Below are positions 53,393 to 63,883 of a stretch of 64,000 bases of DNA, piece by piece (the stretch's first letter is position 1; each line of letters starts with the position of its first letter). Below the pieces are notes generated by a model. It saw only the letters and a list, made by a program, of their open reading frames with translations, was not told the origin of the DNA and did no database searches. The stretch is taken from contig NZ_CP054301.1 in the NCBI RefSeq assembly GCF_013372285.1, forward strand, positions 978,001 to 1,042,000. Reading direction: 5' to 3'. This stretch comes from Marinomonas primoryensis. GTDB lineage: Bacteria; Pseudomonadota; Gammaproteobacteria; Pseudomonadales; Marinomonadaceae. The position numbers were made by a program, and so were the translations under genes.

Positions 53393-53614
53393 TTAGCTTT
53401 TTCTTTTCTGACCTATGTCAATCATCATGTTACTTGGTTCTTTTATAGAGTCTGATACGTTGCGAGAGTGTTGTTGATTGATATTGTTAGCGAATAAAAA
53501 ACAGCTTATGGATGAGAAAAAGATAAAGCCAACAAACAGTATTCCCCAATAATCGGTTGTTTTCTTAGTGCAGTTGTATCTTTTGGTGGACGGAACAAAG
53601 CTTTTGGTTTTCAT
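53393..53614 (-). CDS. Small single-helix membrane protein behind a Fur box
   Basis: 73 residues. A basic N-terminus, one hydrophobic segment (YWGILFVGFIFFSSISCFLF) and a polar, basic tail ending GQKRKS. GGAG seven bases before the ATG supports translation. No family recognised. A 14-of-15 Fur-box match lies 34-48 bases upstream, so it is probably induced by iron limitation. Confidence 0.65.
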   Translation of the reverse strand: MKTKSFVPSTKRYNCTKKTTDYWGILFVGFIFFSSISCFLFANNINQQHSRNVSDSIKEPSNMMIDIGQKRKS

Positions 53615-53647
53615 TGTGCGCTCCAGAATGAGTAACTAACCACTTAA

Positions 53648-53662
53648 TGATAATGAATATCA
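53648..53662. promoter_or_regulatory. Fur box
   Basis: TGATAATGAATATCA, 14 of 15 to the 7-1-7 consensus TGATAATnATTATCA. The centre lies 41 bases from the small membrane protein start and 139 from fklB, and it would overlap a leftward -10 (GATATT, with TTAACC 17 bases upstream). Confidence 0.72.
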
Positions 53663-53793
53663 TTTAATAAATCTATGGGGTTAATAGATAAAGTTTTGAT
53701 AGGGAAGATTTAAGGCGCGGAATATCTTCTGAGTTTCTGGCTATGTTATGATGTGCGCTCAATTTTATAGGCAATGAATAAGAGAGTGTAATC

Positions 53794-54414
53794 ATGTCAG
53801 AACTGTCTTTCGACTCGAATGAAGCAAAAATCGCATACGGCATTGGTCGTCAAATTGGTGATCAACTACGCGGTAGTGATCTTGGTGAGTTATCATTAAC
53901 ACATCTTTTTGCAGCGATTGAAGATTCTTTGAATCAAGCTGAAATGCGCGTTCCCGGCGAGCAGCTAGAAGCCGCTTTTGCTGAGCTTCAGCAAAAAATG
54001 GAAGAAAAAAGTCGTGCAGCGTCTGAAGACACAGTAAAAGCGGGCGAAGCATTTCTTGCAGAAAACAAAGCAAAATCTGGTGTTCAAACGACTGAAAGTG
54101 GTTTGCAGTTTGAAGTGCTTGAAGAAGGCACTGGTGCGACACCTAGCCGTGAAGCAACTGTTCGTGTTCATTACGAAGGTCGTTTGCTTGATGGTCAAGT
54201 ATTTGACAGCTCAATCGCCCGTGGCGAACCCATTGAATTTCCACTAACTGGCGTTATTGCTGGTTGGACAGAAGGTCTTCAGTTGATGAAAGAAGGCGCG
54301 AAACATCGTCTTACGATCCCTGCTGAATTGGCGTACGGTGCTCAAGGCGCTGGTGCAATGATCCAACCTCATTCTGTTCTACAGTTTGATGTTGAGTTGA
54401 TCGCGGTTGTTTAA
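53794..54414 (+). CDS. fklB: FKBP-type peptidyl-prolyl isomerase FklB
   Basis: 206 residues, the same length as E. coli FklB (FKBP22). An N-terminal dimerisation helix domain (about 1-90, KIAYGIGRQIGDQLR) precedes the FKBP domain (about 105-206). It has the active-site features VRVHYEGRLLDGQVFDSS, GVIAGWTEGLQLMKEG and IPAELAYG. No signal peptide, so cytosolic. Folding aid with V-shaped dimer architecture known for the family. Confidence 0.93.
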   Translation: MSELSFDSNEAKIAYGIGRQIGDQLRGSDLGELSLTHLFAAIEDSLNQAEMRVPGEQLEAAFAELQQKMEEKSRAASEDTVKAGEAFLAENKAKSGVQTTESGLQFEVLEEGTGATPSREATVRVHYEGRLLDGQVFDSSIARGEPIEFPLTGVIAGWTEGLQLMKEGAKHRLTIPAELAYGAQGAGAMIQPHSVLQFDVELIAVV

Positions 54415-54427
54415 GTTGTTTTAAACA

Positions 54428-54469
54428 CAAAAAAGCGAGCGATCCTAAAATGGTCGCTCGTTTTTTTTT
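54428..54469 (+). terminator. Terminator of fklB
   Basis: AAGCGAGCGA / TCGCTCG hairpin with A-run before and a nine-T run after. Confidence 0.9.
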
Positions 54470-54494
54470 ATGTTATTAACAACCGATTACTGTT

Positions 54495-54911
54495 TTAAAT
54501 TTCTCTTATCATGCGGATGTGCATTTTTCCCGCTTCTAGAAAGATTTTACCATCCGTGTGGAAATTTTGTTTTTCATAAAAAGTTTGTACATCAACTTGA
54601 GCGTGCAAAAACACCGTTCTAATGCTCATTTCTCTAGCCACTTTTACTGCTCTGTTTAGCAGCATTTCACCGTAGCCCTGATGGCGATAAGCGGGCAAAA
54701 CAGCTAACCGTCCGATTTGTCCATCCTCAGTTAATCGGCAGGTTCCCGTCGGAACGGCCGTGGTGCCAAAAGAGACAAAGTGAACGGCTTCTTTATCATG
54801 CTCGTCCCATTCGTCTTTGGGGTCTATGCCTTGCTCAATAATAAAGACTTGCTTGCGCACGAAGGTGAGTTGGTCTGTGCTGCTGTTCCAGTCTGATGTT
54901 AATACTTTCAT
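54495..54911 (-). CDS. GNAT-family N-acetyltransferase
   Basis: 138 residues. Central motif A IGRLAVLPAYRHQGYGEMLL is the acetyl-CoA pyrophosphate loop (R/Q-x-x-G-x-G/A). VRKQVFIIEQGIDPKDEWDE and FLHAQVDVQTFYEKQNF fit the ElaA-like subgroup. Substrate unknown. It starts nine bases after the roxA stop on the same strand, so is probably its operon partner. Confidence 0.87.
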   Translation of the reverse strand: MKVLTSDWNSSTDQLTFVRKQVFIIEQGIDPKDEWDEHDKEAVHFVSFGTTAVPTGTCRLTEDGQIGRLAVLPAYRHQGYGEMLLNRAVKVAREMSIRTVFLHAQVDVQTFYEKQNFHTDGKIFLEAGKMHIRMIREI

Positions 54912-54920
54912 GTTGTCCTC

Positions 54921-56114
54921 TTATTCTTCTGGCGCGACAAGCTCGATGATACCTTGCTGGCAAATTAGAAATCGCACGAGAGGCTCTAAATCTTTATTTT
55001 GATTTAAATCCAACCCTGAAAAATCAAACTCAATTTGATCTGTAATAGCTTGAACGAAAGGCGCTAATTCATTGCTGATTTCTAGACTCTCGCCATTGCA
55101 AAAAACGCGCATGGTATTGTCATTGGTTAACAGATAGTAACAAATGCGAGCATCGCCAGGGCGAATAAAGGTTTGCCCTTGTATGGCGCTTTCAAACGCT
55201 TCATTTAGCTCTTTACCATTCAATGGTGCCAAATATTCAGGGTATTTGCTTTCGCTCATGGTTTCACCTAACCAGTTTGCCAATAAGTCTGGTTGATTGA
55301 TTAAGCGAGTAAGTTCTGCCTGTAAATAAGCAATATCGTCTGAATGAATTTGCGCGTTGTGCTCTCGTTTACCCGTTTCTGGTGCCGCAAAACGATCTTT
55401 TACATTGACTGTTTCGCATAACTTATCTCGAACGCCAGTTAATGCATCTTGCAAGCTAGGCGCACGGAAACCGATGGAGTAAGTCATGCAATCATCATCC
55501 ATAGCGCGGCCATTGTGGGCAAAATTAGGCGGTAAATATAAAATATCGCCTGCTTCAAGCACCCAGTCCATGTCTGGGGTGGCGTTGAAATTATCTAAAA
55601 TATGTAAGGAAATATCTGAAATAGCGGTATCTTGGTACTCTTCCGGTGCGAGTACTTGCCAGCGGCGCTTCCCAGCAACTTGCGCTAAGAATACATCGTA
55701 TTGATCATAGTGAGGGCCAACACTGCCGCCTTCGGTTGCGTAGCTGACCATTACATCGTCTAAACGCCAGCTTGGTAAAAATTGAAATTGTTCTTTTAGT
55801 GTCTGGATTTCAGGAACCCAATGATCGACCGCTTGAACCAGTAGTGTCCACTCTTTTTCAGGTAAAGTTGCAAAAGTACTTTCATCGAATGGGCCTTGTT
55901 GTGTTTCCCACGGTGTTTTTCCATTTTCGATAACAATACGTGACTCGACTTCTTCTTCCATCGCCATGCCTGCCAGTTCATCGGCTTCCAGTGGCACGTT
56001 AAAATCTACTAGACCAGCACGAATGAGCAGTGGTTTTTTTTGCCAGTACTCATTCAAAAAGGTTTGCGCTGTCATGCCGCCAAGAATCGTTAAAGGCGTC
56101 GTTAGATCTGTCAT
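54921..56114 (-). CDS. roxA: Ribosomal protein L16 arginine 3-hydroxylase (JmjC-type cupin)
   Basis: 397 residues. 2-oxoglutarate/Fe(II) dioxygenase. Iron ligands are visible as GSVGPHYDQYDVFLAQ (H-x-D) and LPPNFAHNGRAM (distal His). The opening MTAQTFLNEYWQKKPLLIR is the family's N-terminal W-x-K-KP-L motif. RoxA/YcfD hydroxylates an arginine of ribosomal protein L16. ATG 56114 gives a protein near the E. coli length (373); the frame upstream to 56159 lacks a ribosome site. It follows purB, as ycfD follows purB-phoPQ in E. coli. Confidence 0.88.
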   Translation of the reverse strand: MTDLTTPLTILGGMTAQTFLNEYWQKKPLLIRAGLVDFNVPLEADELAGMAMEEEVESRIVIENGKTPWETQQGPFDESTFATLPEKEWTLLVQAVDHWVPEIQTLKEQFQFLPSWRLDDVMVSYATEGGSVGPHYDQYDVFLAQVAGKRRWQVLAPEEYQDTAISDISLHILDNFNATPDMDWVLEAGDILYLPPNFAHNGRAMDDDCMTYSIGFRAPSLQDALTGVRDKLCETVNVKDRFAAPETGKREHNAQIHSDDIAYLQAELTRLINQPDLLANWLGETMSESKYPEYLAPLNGKELNEAFESAIQGQTFIRPGDARICYYLLTNDNTMRVFCNGESLEISNELAPFVQAITDQIEFDFSGLDLNQNKDLEPLVRFLICQQGIIELVAPEE

Positions 56115-56157
56115 AGGTGGCTCACGAAAATAAAAAATTAGTTTGGAATACAAAGAC

Positions 56158-56188
56158 AAAAAAGAGCCGATAAATCGGCTCTTTTTTG
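56158..56188 (-). terminator. Terminator of purB
   Basis: AAAAAAGAGCCGAT / ATCGGCTCTTTTTT with a two-base gap; a perfect 14-base stem. It lies between purB and roxA, both leftward, so roxA needs its own promoter or read-through. Confidence 0.9.
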
Positions 56189-56208
56189 TGGTTTCTTAAA
56201 AGCTAAAC

Positions 56209-57618
<1,410 letters not shown>

Positions 57619-57672
57619 CTATTATAGGCAAAAGGGCTGAGGTAATACAGGGATTCGGGGAATGTATCGACA

Positions 57673-57726
57673 TAAAAAAGCCCGGATGCCCATTAAATAA
57701 TAAATATTTAAAGGGCATCCGGGCTT
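57673..57726 (-). terminator. Terminator of icd
   Basis: AAGCCCGGATGCCC (57679-57692) and GGGCATCCGGGCTT (57713-57726), a 14-base perfect stem. The A-run at 57674-57680 gives the T-run on the minus strand. Confidence 0.92.
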
Positions 57727-57749
57727 GGTTTTACAAAGATCTTTTTAAT

Positions 57750-59969
57750 TTATAGAGACGCTAATGCTTGGTTGAAGGTGTTACTTGGACGCATTATCTT
57801 AGTCACTTCTTCAAGATTAATATGATAATAACCAGATAAACCAGCAGGCTTGCCTTGTACCGCAGCCAGTTCAGTAACGATGGCTGTTTCTTTCGCTGCT
57901 AACACTTTTGCCAAAGGTGCAAATTTAGTAGCAAGCTCCGCATTCTCTGTTTGAGTAGCCAATTCTTGAGCCCAGTACAGAGCTAAGTAGAAATGGCTAC
58001 CACGGTTGTCGATTTCGCCAGACTTACGAGAAGGAGACTTGTTGGTGTCTAATAATTTACCGGTTGCTTTGTCTAGGCACTTAGCAAGAATAATGGCTTT
58101 CTCGTTGTTGTGCTTGATACCAAGCTCTTCAAAAGACACAGCCACGGCCAGGAATTCACCTAGTGAATCCCAACGAAGGTGGTTTTCTTCCATAAGCTGT
58201 TGAACGTGCTTAGGAGCAGAACCGCCAGCGCCCGTTTCATACATGCCGCCGCCTTCAAGCATTGGAACGATAGAGAGCATTTTCGCAGAGGTACCTAATT
58301 CCAAAATTGGGAATAAATCCGTTAGGTAGTCACGAAGAATGTTACCTGTCACTGAAATAGTGTCTTCGCCACGAATGATGCGCTCCATAGAGAAACGAAT
58401 CGCTTCGTTGTAAGACATAACACGAATGTCTAGACCGTTTGTATCATGGTCTTTTAGATACGTTTCAACTTTATTGCGAAGCTGATTATCGTGAGGACGA
58501 TTTTCATCCAACCAAAAAACAGCAGGTGTATCAGACTGGCGAGCACGAGTAACGCCCAATTTCACCCAATCTCGGATTGGAGCATCTTTCGTTTGGCATG
58601 CGCGCCAGATATCGCCTTTTTCAACAGCGTGTTGCATTACAATATTGCCGTTAGCATCAACAATACGCATTGTGCCGGCGGCTGCAATTTCAAACGTTTT
58701 ATCATGAGAGCCGTATTCTTCTGCTTTTTGCGCCATTAGGCCAACGTTTGGAACCGTACCCATAGTGACGGGGTCGAACGCGCCATTGGTTTTACAAAAA
58801 TTAATCGTTTCTTGGTAAATGCGAGCGTAAGTGCTGTCTGGAATAACGGCTTTAGCGTCATGTGCTTTACCGTCACGTCCCCACATTTTACCGGAGTTAC
58901 GAATCATTGCTGGCATAGAGGCATCAACAATAACGTCACTTGGCACGTGTAGGTTAGTGATGCCTTTGTCTGAATCAACCATGGCTAATTCTGGACGAGT
59001 ATCGTAGCAAGCTTGGATGGCTTGTTTGATTTCTTCTTGTTTCGCTTCTGGTAGTGTTTGGATCTTATCGTAAACACTGCCTAGACCGTTGTTAGGGTTC
59101 ACACCTATTTCTTTAAACAATTCACTGTATTTTTCGAAAACGTCTTTGTAGAAAACTGTGACAGCGTGGCCAAATACGATTGGGTGAGACACTTTCATCA
59201 TGGTTGCTTTTAAGTGCACAGACCACATGATGTTGTCTTTTTTCGCTTCTTGTAGGGATGCTTCGAAGAAAGCGCGAAGCTTGGCGCAGCTGATGTTCAT
59301 GCTGTCTAGTATTTCACCTGCGAGAAGTGGAAGTGATTTCTTCACTTCAATTGAACCGTCCTTTCCAACGAATTCAATCTTAACCGTTTGAGCAGAATCC
59401 ATTGTTACGGACTGTTCAGAAGAGTAAAAATCACCATCGCGCATATAGTCGGCGTGAGATGTTGATGTTTTGCTCCATTTACCCATTGAGTGAGGGTTTT
59501 TACGAGCGAAGCCTTTTACGGCGGCAGGAGCGCGTCGGTCAGAGTTACCTTGGCGTAGAACAGGGTTTACCGCGCTGCCCAATACTTTAGAGTAACGCGC
59601 TAATATGTCTTTTTCAGCGTCAGTTTGTGCATTTTCTGGGTAGTCAGGAAGGTCGTAGCCTTGTGCTTTAAGCTCTTTGATGGCCGCATACAGTTGTGGC
59701 AAAGAAGCACTGATGTTAGGCAGTTTTACAATATTAGCTTCAGGAGAGGCGGTTAGATCGCCTAAGAATTTCAAACCATCTTCCGCTTGCTTATCTGCAG
59801 GCAATAGGTCAGAAAAAGAAGAAATAATACGGCTTGCCAAAGAAATGTCAGTCAGTTTAAGTTCGATGTCTGCTTCTTTTGCGAAAGCGCCAAAGATAGG
59901 AAGCAAAGACGCTGTAGCAAGTGCTGGTGCTTCATCGGTTAACGTGTAGTAAATGGTTTGTTTCGACAT
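57750..59969 (-). CDS. icd: Monomeric NADP-dependent isocitrate dehydrogenase
   Basis: 739 residues, the size of the monomeric (IDH-II) form and unrelated in sequence to the 416-residue dimeric enzyme. Landmarks: [72 protein letters not shown] and [19 protein letters not shown]. It oxidises isocitrate to 2-oxoglutarate with NADP. The gene lies between hflD and purB. A long AT-rich leader region (59970-60215) probably holds its promoter. Confidence 0.96.
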   Translation of the reverse strand: MSKQTIYYTLTDEAPALATASLLPIFGAFAKEADIELKLTDISLASRIISSFSDLLPADKQAEDGLKFLGDLTASPEANIVKLPNISASLPQLYAAIKELKAQGYDLPDYPENAQTDAEKDILARYSKVLGSAVNPVLRQGNSDRRAPAAVKGFARKNPHSMGKWSKTSTSHADYMRDGDFYSSEQSVTMDSAQTVKIEFVGKDGSIEVKKSLPLLAGEILDSMNISCAKLRAFFEASLQEAKKDNIMWSVHLKATMMKVSHPIVFGHAVTVFYKDVFEKYSELFKEIGVNPNNGLGSVYDKIQTLPEAKQEEIKQAIQACYDTRPELAMVDSDKGITNLHVPSDVIVDASMPAMIRNSGKMWGRDGKAHDAKAVIPDSTYARIYQETINFCKTNGAFDPVTMGTVPNVGLMAQKAEEYGSHDKTFEIAAAGTMRIVDANGNIVMQHAVEKGDIWRACQTKDAPIRDWVKLGVTRARQSDTPAVFWLDENRPHDNQLRNKVETYLKDHDTNGLDIRVMSYNEAIRFSMERIIRGEDTISVTGNILRDYLTDLFPILELGTSAKMLSIVPMLEGGGMYETGAGGSAPKHVQQLMEENHLRWDSLGEFLAVAVSFEELGIKHNNEKAIILAKCLDKATGKLLDTNKSPSRKSGEIDNRGSHFYLALYWAQELATQTENAELATKFAPLAKVLAAKETAIVTELAAVQGKPAGLSGYYHINLEEVTKIMRPSNTFNQALASL

Positions 59970-60215
59970 GTAGTTCCCCTTACGTTTTAGACTGTTTTAT
60001 AGTTAGCCTATTGAATCTAAGATGGCTTTTAGCCGCCATTCTCTATTTTAATTTTTTAAACAGAAAACGAGTTCACAGGTTAAAAATTTGCTCAATATAG
60101 TACCTAAAAAACGCGGCTAGAGATATCGGCTCTATTGTATACTCGAAATTGATTTCAGTTATTCAATATCCAGACACAACCGCTTATTCTATTTTTTCGC
60201 CTCTATTTAATAGGC

Positions 60216-60243
60216 ATAAAAAAAGACCCGATGGGTCTTTTAA
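60216..60243 (-). terminator. Terminator of the rluE-nudJ-mnmA-hflD run
   Basis: AAAAGACCC / GGGTCTTTT with GAT loop; the extended A-run at 60217-60224 gives a minus-strand T-run directly after hflD. Confidence 0.85.
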
Positions 60244-60246
60244 GTA

Positions 60247-60876
60247 CTAATTGCGTGACTCTAACGCATTCAGTAATGCTTTTCTTTTAAATATCAAATG
60301 CCAGCGTTTACCACCAAGTTGTCGCCATAACATCGCGGCTCGAATACCAGACATTAGGATGGCTCGAACTTGGTTGGCCACCTGTGGCTGCTGTAAGAAC
60401 CGACTGTCGCCATGTACTTGAATACGAAATGACAATTTGCTCAAAGTATCTTGGTACATACCTGAAATTGAAGCGAGCATGTTTTCATGTAATACGCTGT
60501 CGTAATGTGCTTTCTTTTGCTCGATTTGAGCAATTTTTTGACCAATAAGAGGTAGCATGTTGGGCGCTTTAGACAGCTTATGTTCAAGGTGAATCAAACT
60601 AAGGGCGTATCTTAGTGTGTCAGGGTTAACACTGCTGCGTTCTTTGCCTAGGGCTTGTCGAGAGATTTTCCTTCCTAGGGCTAGATTACTCTGACAATCC
60701 CATTGGCCGCCATAAACATCTTCGGTAGAGGCGGCATTAACCATTAAAATACTGTCTAACATCGGCTGTAGGCTGGCGTTATCTACTTGCCCTGTTTTTG
60801 CCAAAATAGACACCAATTCTGCCGCTTGAAAAACAGCGGATAGGGCGATGGTTTGCTCTTTTTCTCTACTACTCAC
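60247..60876 (-). CDS. hflD: High-frequency lysogenization protein HflD
   Basis: About 209 residues. Middle segment LRYALSLIHLEHKLSKAPNM and the C-terminal QVANQVRAILMSGIRAAMLW with LGGKRWHLIF match HflD, a peripheral membrane protein linked to lambda CII control and usually found between mnmA and purB. Start is uncertain: GTG 60876 has GAGAG eight bases upstream; TTG 60891 would add five residues. It follows mnmA by 43 bases. Confidence 0.9.
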   Translation of the reverse strand: MSSREKEQTIALSAVFQAAELVSILAKTGQVDNASLQPMLDSILMVNAASTEDVYGGQWDCQSNLALGRKISRQALGKERSSVNPDTLRYALSLIHLEHKLSKAPNMLPLIGQKIAQIEQKKAHYDSVLHENMLASISGMYQDTLSKLSFRIQVHGDSRFLQQPQVANQVRAILMSGIRAAMLWRQLGGKRWHLIFKRKALLNALESRN

Positions 60877-60919
60877 GTATTTTTCTCTCAATTACTTAAG
60901 GTGATAGGGATTCTGGAAA

Positions 60920-62047
60920 TTATTTATTAAAAGCAACGTTGATGATACCGCCGCCAAGGCAGCGGTCGTCTAGGTAAAAAACCACGGATTGGCCCGGTGT
61001 GATGGCACGTTGTGGTTCAACAAAAGACACTTCAACCCGACCATCGGCCAATTCATTAATCGTACAATCTTGATCTGGCTGACGATAGCGACACTTTGCT
61101 TTACATGTTAGTGGGAGTGTTGGTTTTTTTCTGGCAACCCAATCAAAATTATCGGCAATTAAATGCGTCTTAAATAACGACTCATGTTGTCCACCCTGGG
61201 TAACGATTAAAACATTCCGTTCTAAATCTTTTTCAACCACATACCAAGGATCATCAGAGTATTTAGCCAAACCGCCAATGCCTAAACCTTGGCGTTGACC
61301 AATTGTGTGATACATCAAGCCATGGTGGCGAGCGATTTTGTCGCCTTCTAGTGTCTCAATGTTACCTGGTTGTGCTGGTAGATATTGTTCTAAGAAGTCT
61401 TTGAAGCGACGCTCACCGATAAAACAAATACCGGTACTGTCTTTTTTGTTGTGAGTGATAAGGCCAAATTCTTCAGCTAAGCGGCGGACTTCTGTTTTTT
61501 CCAGTTCTCCAACCGGAAAGAGTGTTTTTGCTATTTCATCTTTACCCACAGCGTATAAAAAATAACTTTGATCTTTGTTGCCATCTAAGCCTTTCAGAAG
61601 AAGCGGCTCGCCGTCTTTTTCGCCACGACGAACGTAATGCCCCGTTGCGATGTAATCAGCGTTCAGTGCCACAGCGTACTCTAGGAAAGCTTTAAATTTG
61701 ATTTCTTTGTTACACAGAATATCTGGATTAGGGGTTCGGCCTGCTTTGTATTCTTCTAAAAAATGTTCGAAGACATTGTCCCAGTATTCTGATGCAAAGT
61801 TTGCGGTATGAAGTTTTATCCCCAATTTGTCCGACACGGCTTGAGCGTCGGCAAGGTCATCTATTGCCGTACAATATTCTGTGCCGTCGTCTTCGTCCCA
61901 GTTCTTCATGAATAGGCCTTCAACCTGATAACCCTGTTGTATCAGTATAAGGGCTGATACGGAGGAATCGACGCCACCAGACATACCCACAATGACTTTT
62001 TTATCGTGATTGGCTGGTTGATCTGTTAGGTATAGACTTTCTTTCAT
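60920..62047 (-). CDS. mnmA: tRNA-specific 2-thiouridylase
   Basis: 375 residues. PP-loop motif GMSGGVDSS, catalytic cysteines in [13 protein letters not shown] and [13 protein letters not shown], then RNA-binding [19 protein letters not shown]. It thiolates U34 of tRNA Lys/Glu/Gln. Part of the rluE-nudJ-mnmA-hflD run; 76 bases separate it from nudJ with no terminator. Confidence 0.96.
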   Translation of the reverse strand: MKESLYLTDQPANHDKKVIVGMSGGVDSSVSALILIQQGYQVEGLFMKNWDEDDGTEYCTAIDDLADAQAVSDKLGIKLHTANFASEYWDNVFEHFLEEYKAGRTPNPDILCNKEIKFKAFLEYAVALNADYIATGHYVRRGEKDGEPLLLKGLDGNKDQSYFLYAVGKDEIAKTLFPVGELEKTEVRRLAEEFGLITHNKKDSTGICFIGERRFKDFLEQYLPAQPGNIETLEGDKIARHHGLMYHTIGQRQGLGIGGLAKYSDDPWYVVEKDLERNVLIVTQGGQHESLFKTHLIADNFDWVARKKPTLPLTCKAKCRYRQPDQDCTINELADGRVEVSFVEPQRAITPGQSVVFYLDDRCLGGGIINVAFNK

Positions 62048-62123
62048 GACCTGTTTTTTCTCGACTGTTAATTTAGTAAAACGAAGAGGCGTAGCCTCAG
62101 TGAATTGGATTGCACATTGTACT

Positions 62124-62603
62124 TCATTTTTGTAAGGTCGGCACAGGCGACAAGTGCTGATCTGACAAGAAGGATAAGGAAATAATGGGGTTGTTTAACG
62201 AATCTTCAATGCACGTTTTAATTAATGGGCTGCGATGCGGTAAAGCCATGATTTCGTCATAAGTTAACCAATGACGAGAGACAATATCGTCGTCAAGTGG
62301 TTCATAGGTATCGTTTACCGGCTCACATAAAAAACACAGGCGATGATACGTGTCTGCACCGTTGAAAGGCGTGAAAGCGTACATGCCTAGTAAGCCAATG
62401 GGTTTGACAAGCCAGCCTGATTCTTCCCGTGTTTCTCTGATCACGGCGTCGATGGCGCTTTCGTTATTTTCGATGTGTCCGGCTGGTTGATTTAGGACGA
62501 GTTGGCCGTCTTGCCATTCCTTTATCATGAGGAACTGTTGGCCTTTTTTCACTAACGCTGCGACGGTTAGGTGAGGAAGTTTTTCTCTTTCTTTGTTCTT
62601 CAA
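62124..62603 (-). CDS. nudJ: Nudix hydrolase (NudJ-like phosphatase)
   Basis: 159 residues. The Nudix box [23 protein letters not shown] has the G-x5-E-x7-REUxEExGU pattern. [16 protein letters not shown] opens the fold as in E. coli NudJ, which acts on thiamine and nucleoside pyrophosphates. The mnmA-nudJ-rluE order is that of E. coli. Its first 140 bases lie inside the 3' end of the rluE frame. No alternative in-frame start downstream would keep the fold, so the overlap is real if the sequence is right. Confidence 0.9.
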   Translation of the reverse strand: MKNKEREKLPHLTVAALVKKGQQFLMIKEWQDGQLVLNQPAGHIENNESAIDAVIRETREESGWLVKPIGLLGMYAFTPFNGADTYHRLCFLCEPVNDTYEPLDDDIVSRHWLTYDEIMALPHRSPLIKTCIEDSLNNPIISLSFLSDQHLSPVPTLQK

Positions 62604-63174
62604 ATTGAATGACCTCTTTTAACAGGGTTTCAGTTGGCTCTATGTAGTTCCACTGCCCAACTGGCGTATTATCAAGAGTATACGGACCAATGGCGTAGCG
62701 AATTAACCTCAATGTGGGAAAGCCAACGGCCGCTGTCATTCGGCGTACTTGTCGGTTTTTACCTTCGCGAATTTCTAAGGATACCCAACTTGTAGGGATG
62801 TTTTCTCTGTGCCGAACAGCGGGTATTCTGTTCCAAAGATCTGGTGCAGTCATGCGTTCTGCTTGGGCGGGTTTGGTGAGTCCATCTTTTAATTCAACGC
62901 CTTGCCTTAGTTGTGCCAATGCGGAATCTGATATTTCACCTTCTACTTGAGCCCAATAGGTTTTAGGAAGTTTGAAATCGGGTGATGCAATAACATGCTG
63001 TAAAGCCCCTCGATCAGTCAATAGTAATAATCCTTCCGAATCAAAGTCGAGTCTGCCTGCAGGGTAAAATTCTGGCGCTTCAATGTACGCTGCTAGCGTA
63101 GATTTATCACCTTCTGCAGAGAACTGGCTTAGTACACGAAAAGGTTTGTTAAATAGAATTAAGTTAGAAGACAT
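62464..63174 (-). CDS. rluE: 23S rRNA pseudouridine(2457) synthase, with extended overlapping tail
   Basis: 236 residues. Catalytic Asp in the RluE-type motif AGRLDFDSEGLLLLTDRG; conserved REGKNRQVRRMTAAVGFPT and LRLIRYAIGPYTLDN. The catalytic domain ends near residue 178, where E. coli RluE ends shortly after. Here a further approx. 58 residues follow, strongly basic ([31 protein letters not shown]). The last 46 are encoded in the start of nudJ. E. coli RluE instead carries a basic extension at its N-terminus, so this tail may bind RNA. Confidence 0.88.
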   Translation of the reverse strand: MSSNLILFNKPFRVLSQFSAEGDKSTLAAYIEAPEFYPAGRLDFDSEGLLLLTDRGALQHVIASPDFKLPKTYWAQVEGEISDSALAQLRQGVELKDGLTKPAQAERMTAPDLWNRIPAVRHRENIPTSWVSLEIREGKNRQVRRMTAAVGFPTLRLIRYAIGPYTLDNTPVGQWNYIEPTETLLKEVIQFEEQRKRKTSSPNRRSVSEKRPTVPHDKGMARRPTRPKSTSRTHRK

Positions 63175-63227
63175 GTGCTCAGTGTATGGTTAGAGTGGAT
63201 AAAAGAGACGAAAATATGTGGTCGAGT

Positions 63228-63264
63228 AAAATTATCTTACTTCTCATGATGAGAGGTAAGATAA
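63228..63264 (-). terminator. Terminator of cspD
   Basis: TTATCTTACTTCTCAT (63232-63247) and ATGAGAGGTAAGATAA (63249-63264), a 16-base stem with one G-T pair. On the minus strand TTTTA follows the stem. It lies 34 bases past the cspD stop. Confidence 0.8.
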
Positions 63265-63297
63265 CAAATCCATACGGGGATGGCGACGCGATTTATT

Positions 63298-63552
63298 TTA
63301 TGCAGGTTGAATGTTTGGGCTACTTATTTGAGCATCCTCTTTTTCGGCATCTGTCGGGTTAATTTCTATCGCGTGCAGGCCTCTTTCACCGGGCTCGACA
63401 TCAAATGTCACCGGTTGCCCGGCTTTTAATGTTTTGTACCCTTCAATGTTGATCGCAGAATAATGAATGAATAAATCTTCATTAAAATCCTCTGACACAA
63501 TAAATCCATAGCCTTTCGCATTGTTAAACCACTTCACTGATCCGTGATGCAT
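63298..63552 (-). CDS. cspD: Cold-shock domain protein, CspD type
   Basis: 84 residues, a single cold-shock domain: HHGSVKWFNNAKGYGFIVSE with RNP1 (KGYGFI), DLFIHYSAI with RNP2, and VTFDVEPGERGLHAIEI. An extra C-terminal tail of about 16 polar residues is present, as in CspD proteins. CspD binds single-stranded DNA/RNA and inhibits replication in stationary phase. It is divergent from clpS, the same neighbour as in E. coli and Pseudomonas, which supports the CspD call over other Csps. Confidence 0.88.
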   Translation of the reverse strand: MHHGSVKWFNNAKGYGFIVSEDFNEDLFIHYSAINIEGYKTLKAGQPVTFDVEPGERGLHAIEINPTDAEKEDAQISSPNIQPA

Positions 63553-63883
63553 GAGTTACTCCTTCTCCACTCAGTCGATGTTTGCCCGTGTGCTATCGAA
63601 CCGTTTGTCAATAAATAGGTAGTGATGGCCATAGGCGCCCTATAAACATAGCCCGGATAGCGTAGATTACTAAATAGGTTCAAATTGTCTTTAACGAATC
63701 GATGATAGAATTTTGTCGACTAACATTGATTACGTATGTGACCACCCCAATAAAAGCGTAGAAGGCATTTTGGTATTTGTAAAATCCAAGTGGTAGTCTG
63801 TAACGTATAAGAAGTCGTATATTAAGTAGTAATGCGCCAGATTTGGCAAATTATGTGAAGAATTGTAGCCTCAGAGGCATGGG
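63553..63883. other. 331-base divergent region between cspD and clpS
   Basis: AGAGG lies six bases before the clpS ATG. I see no strong promoter hexamer pair, palindrome or gene; AT content rises towards the clpS side (TATAAG at about 63810, TATATT at about 63820). Confidence 0.4.
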
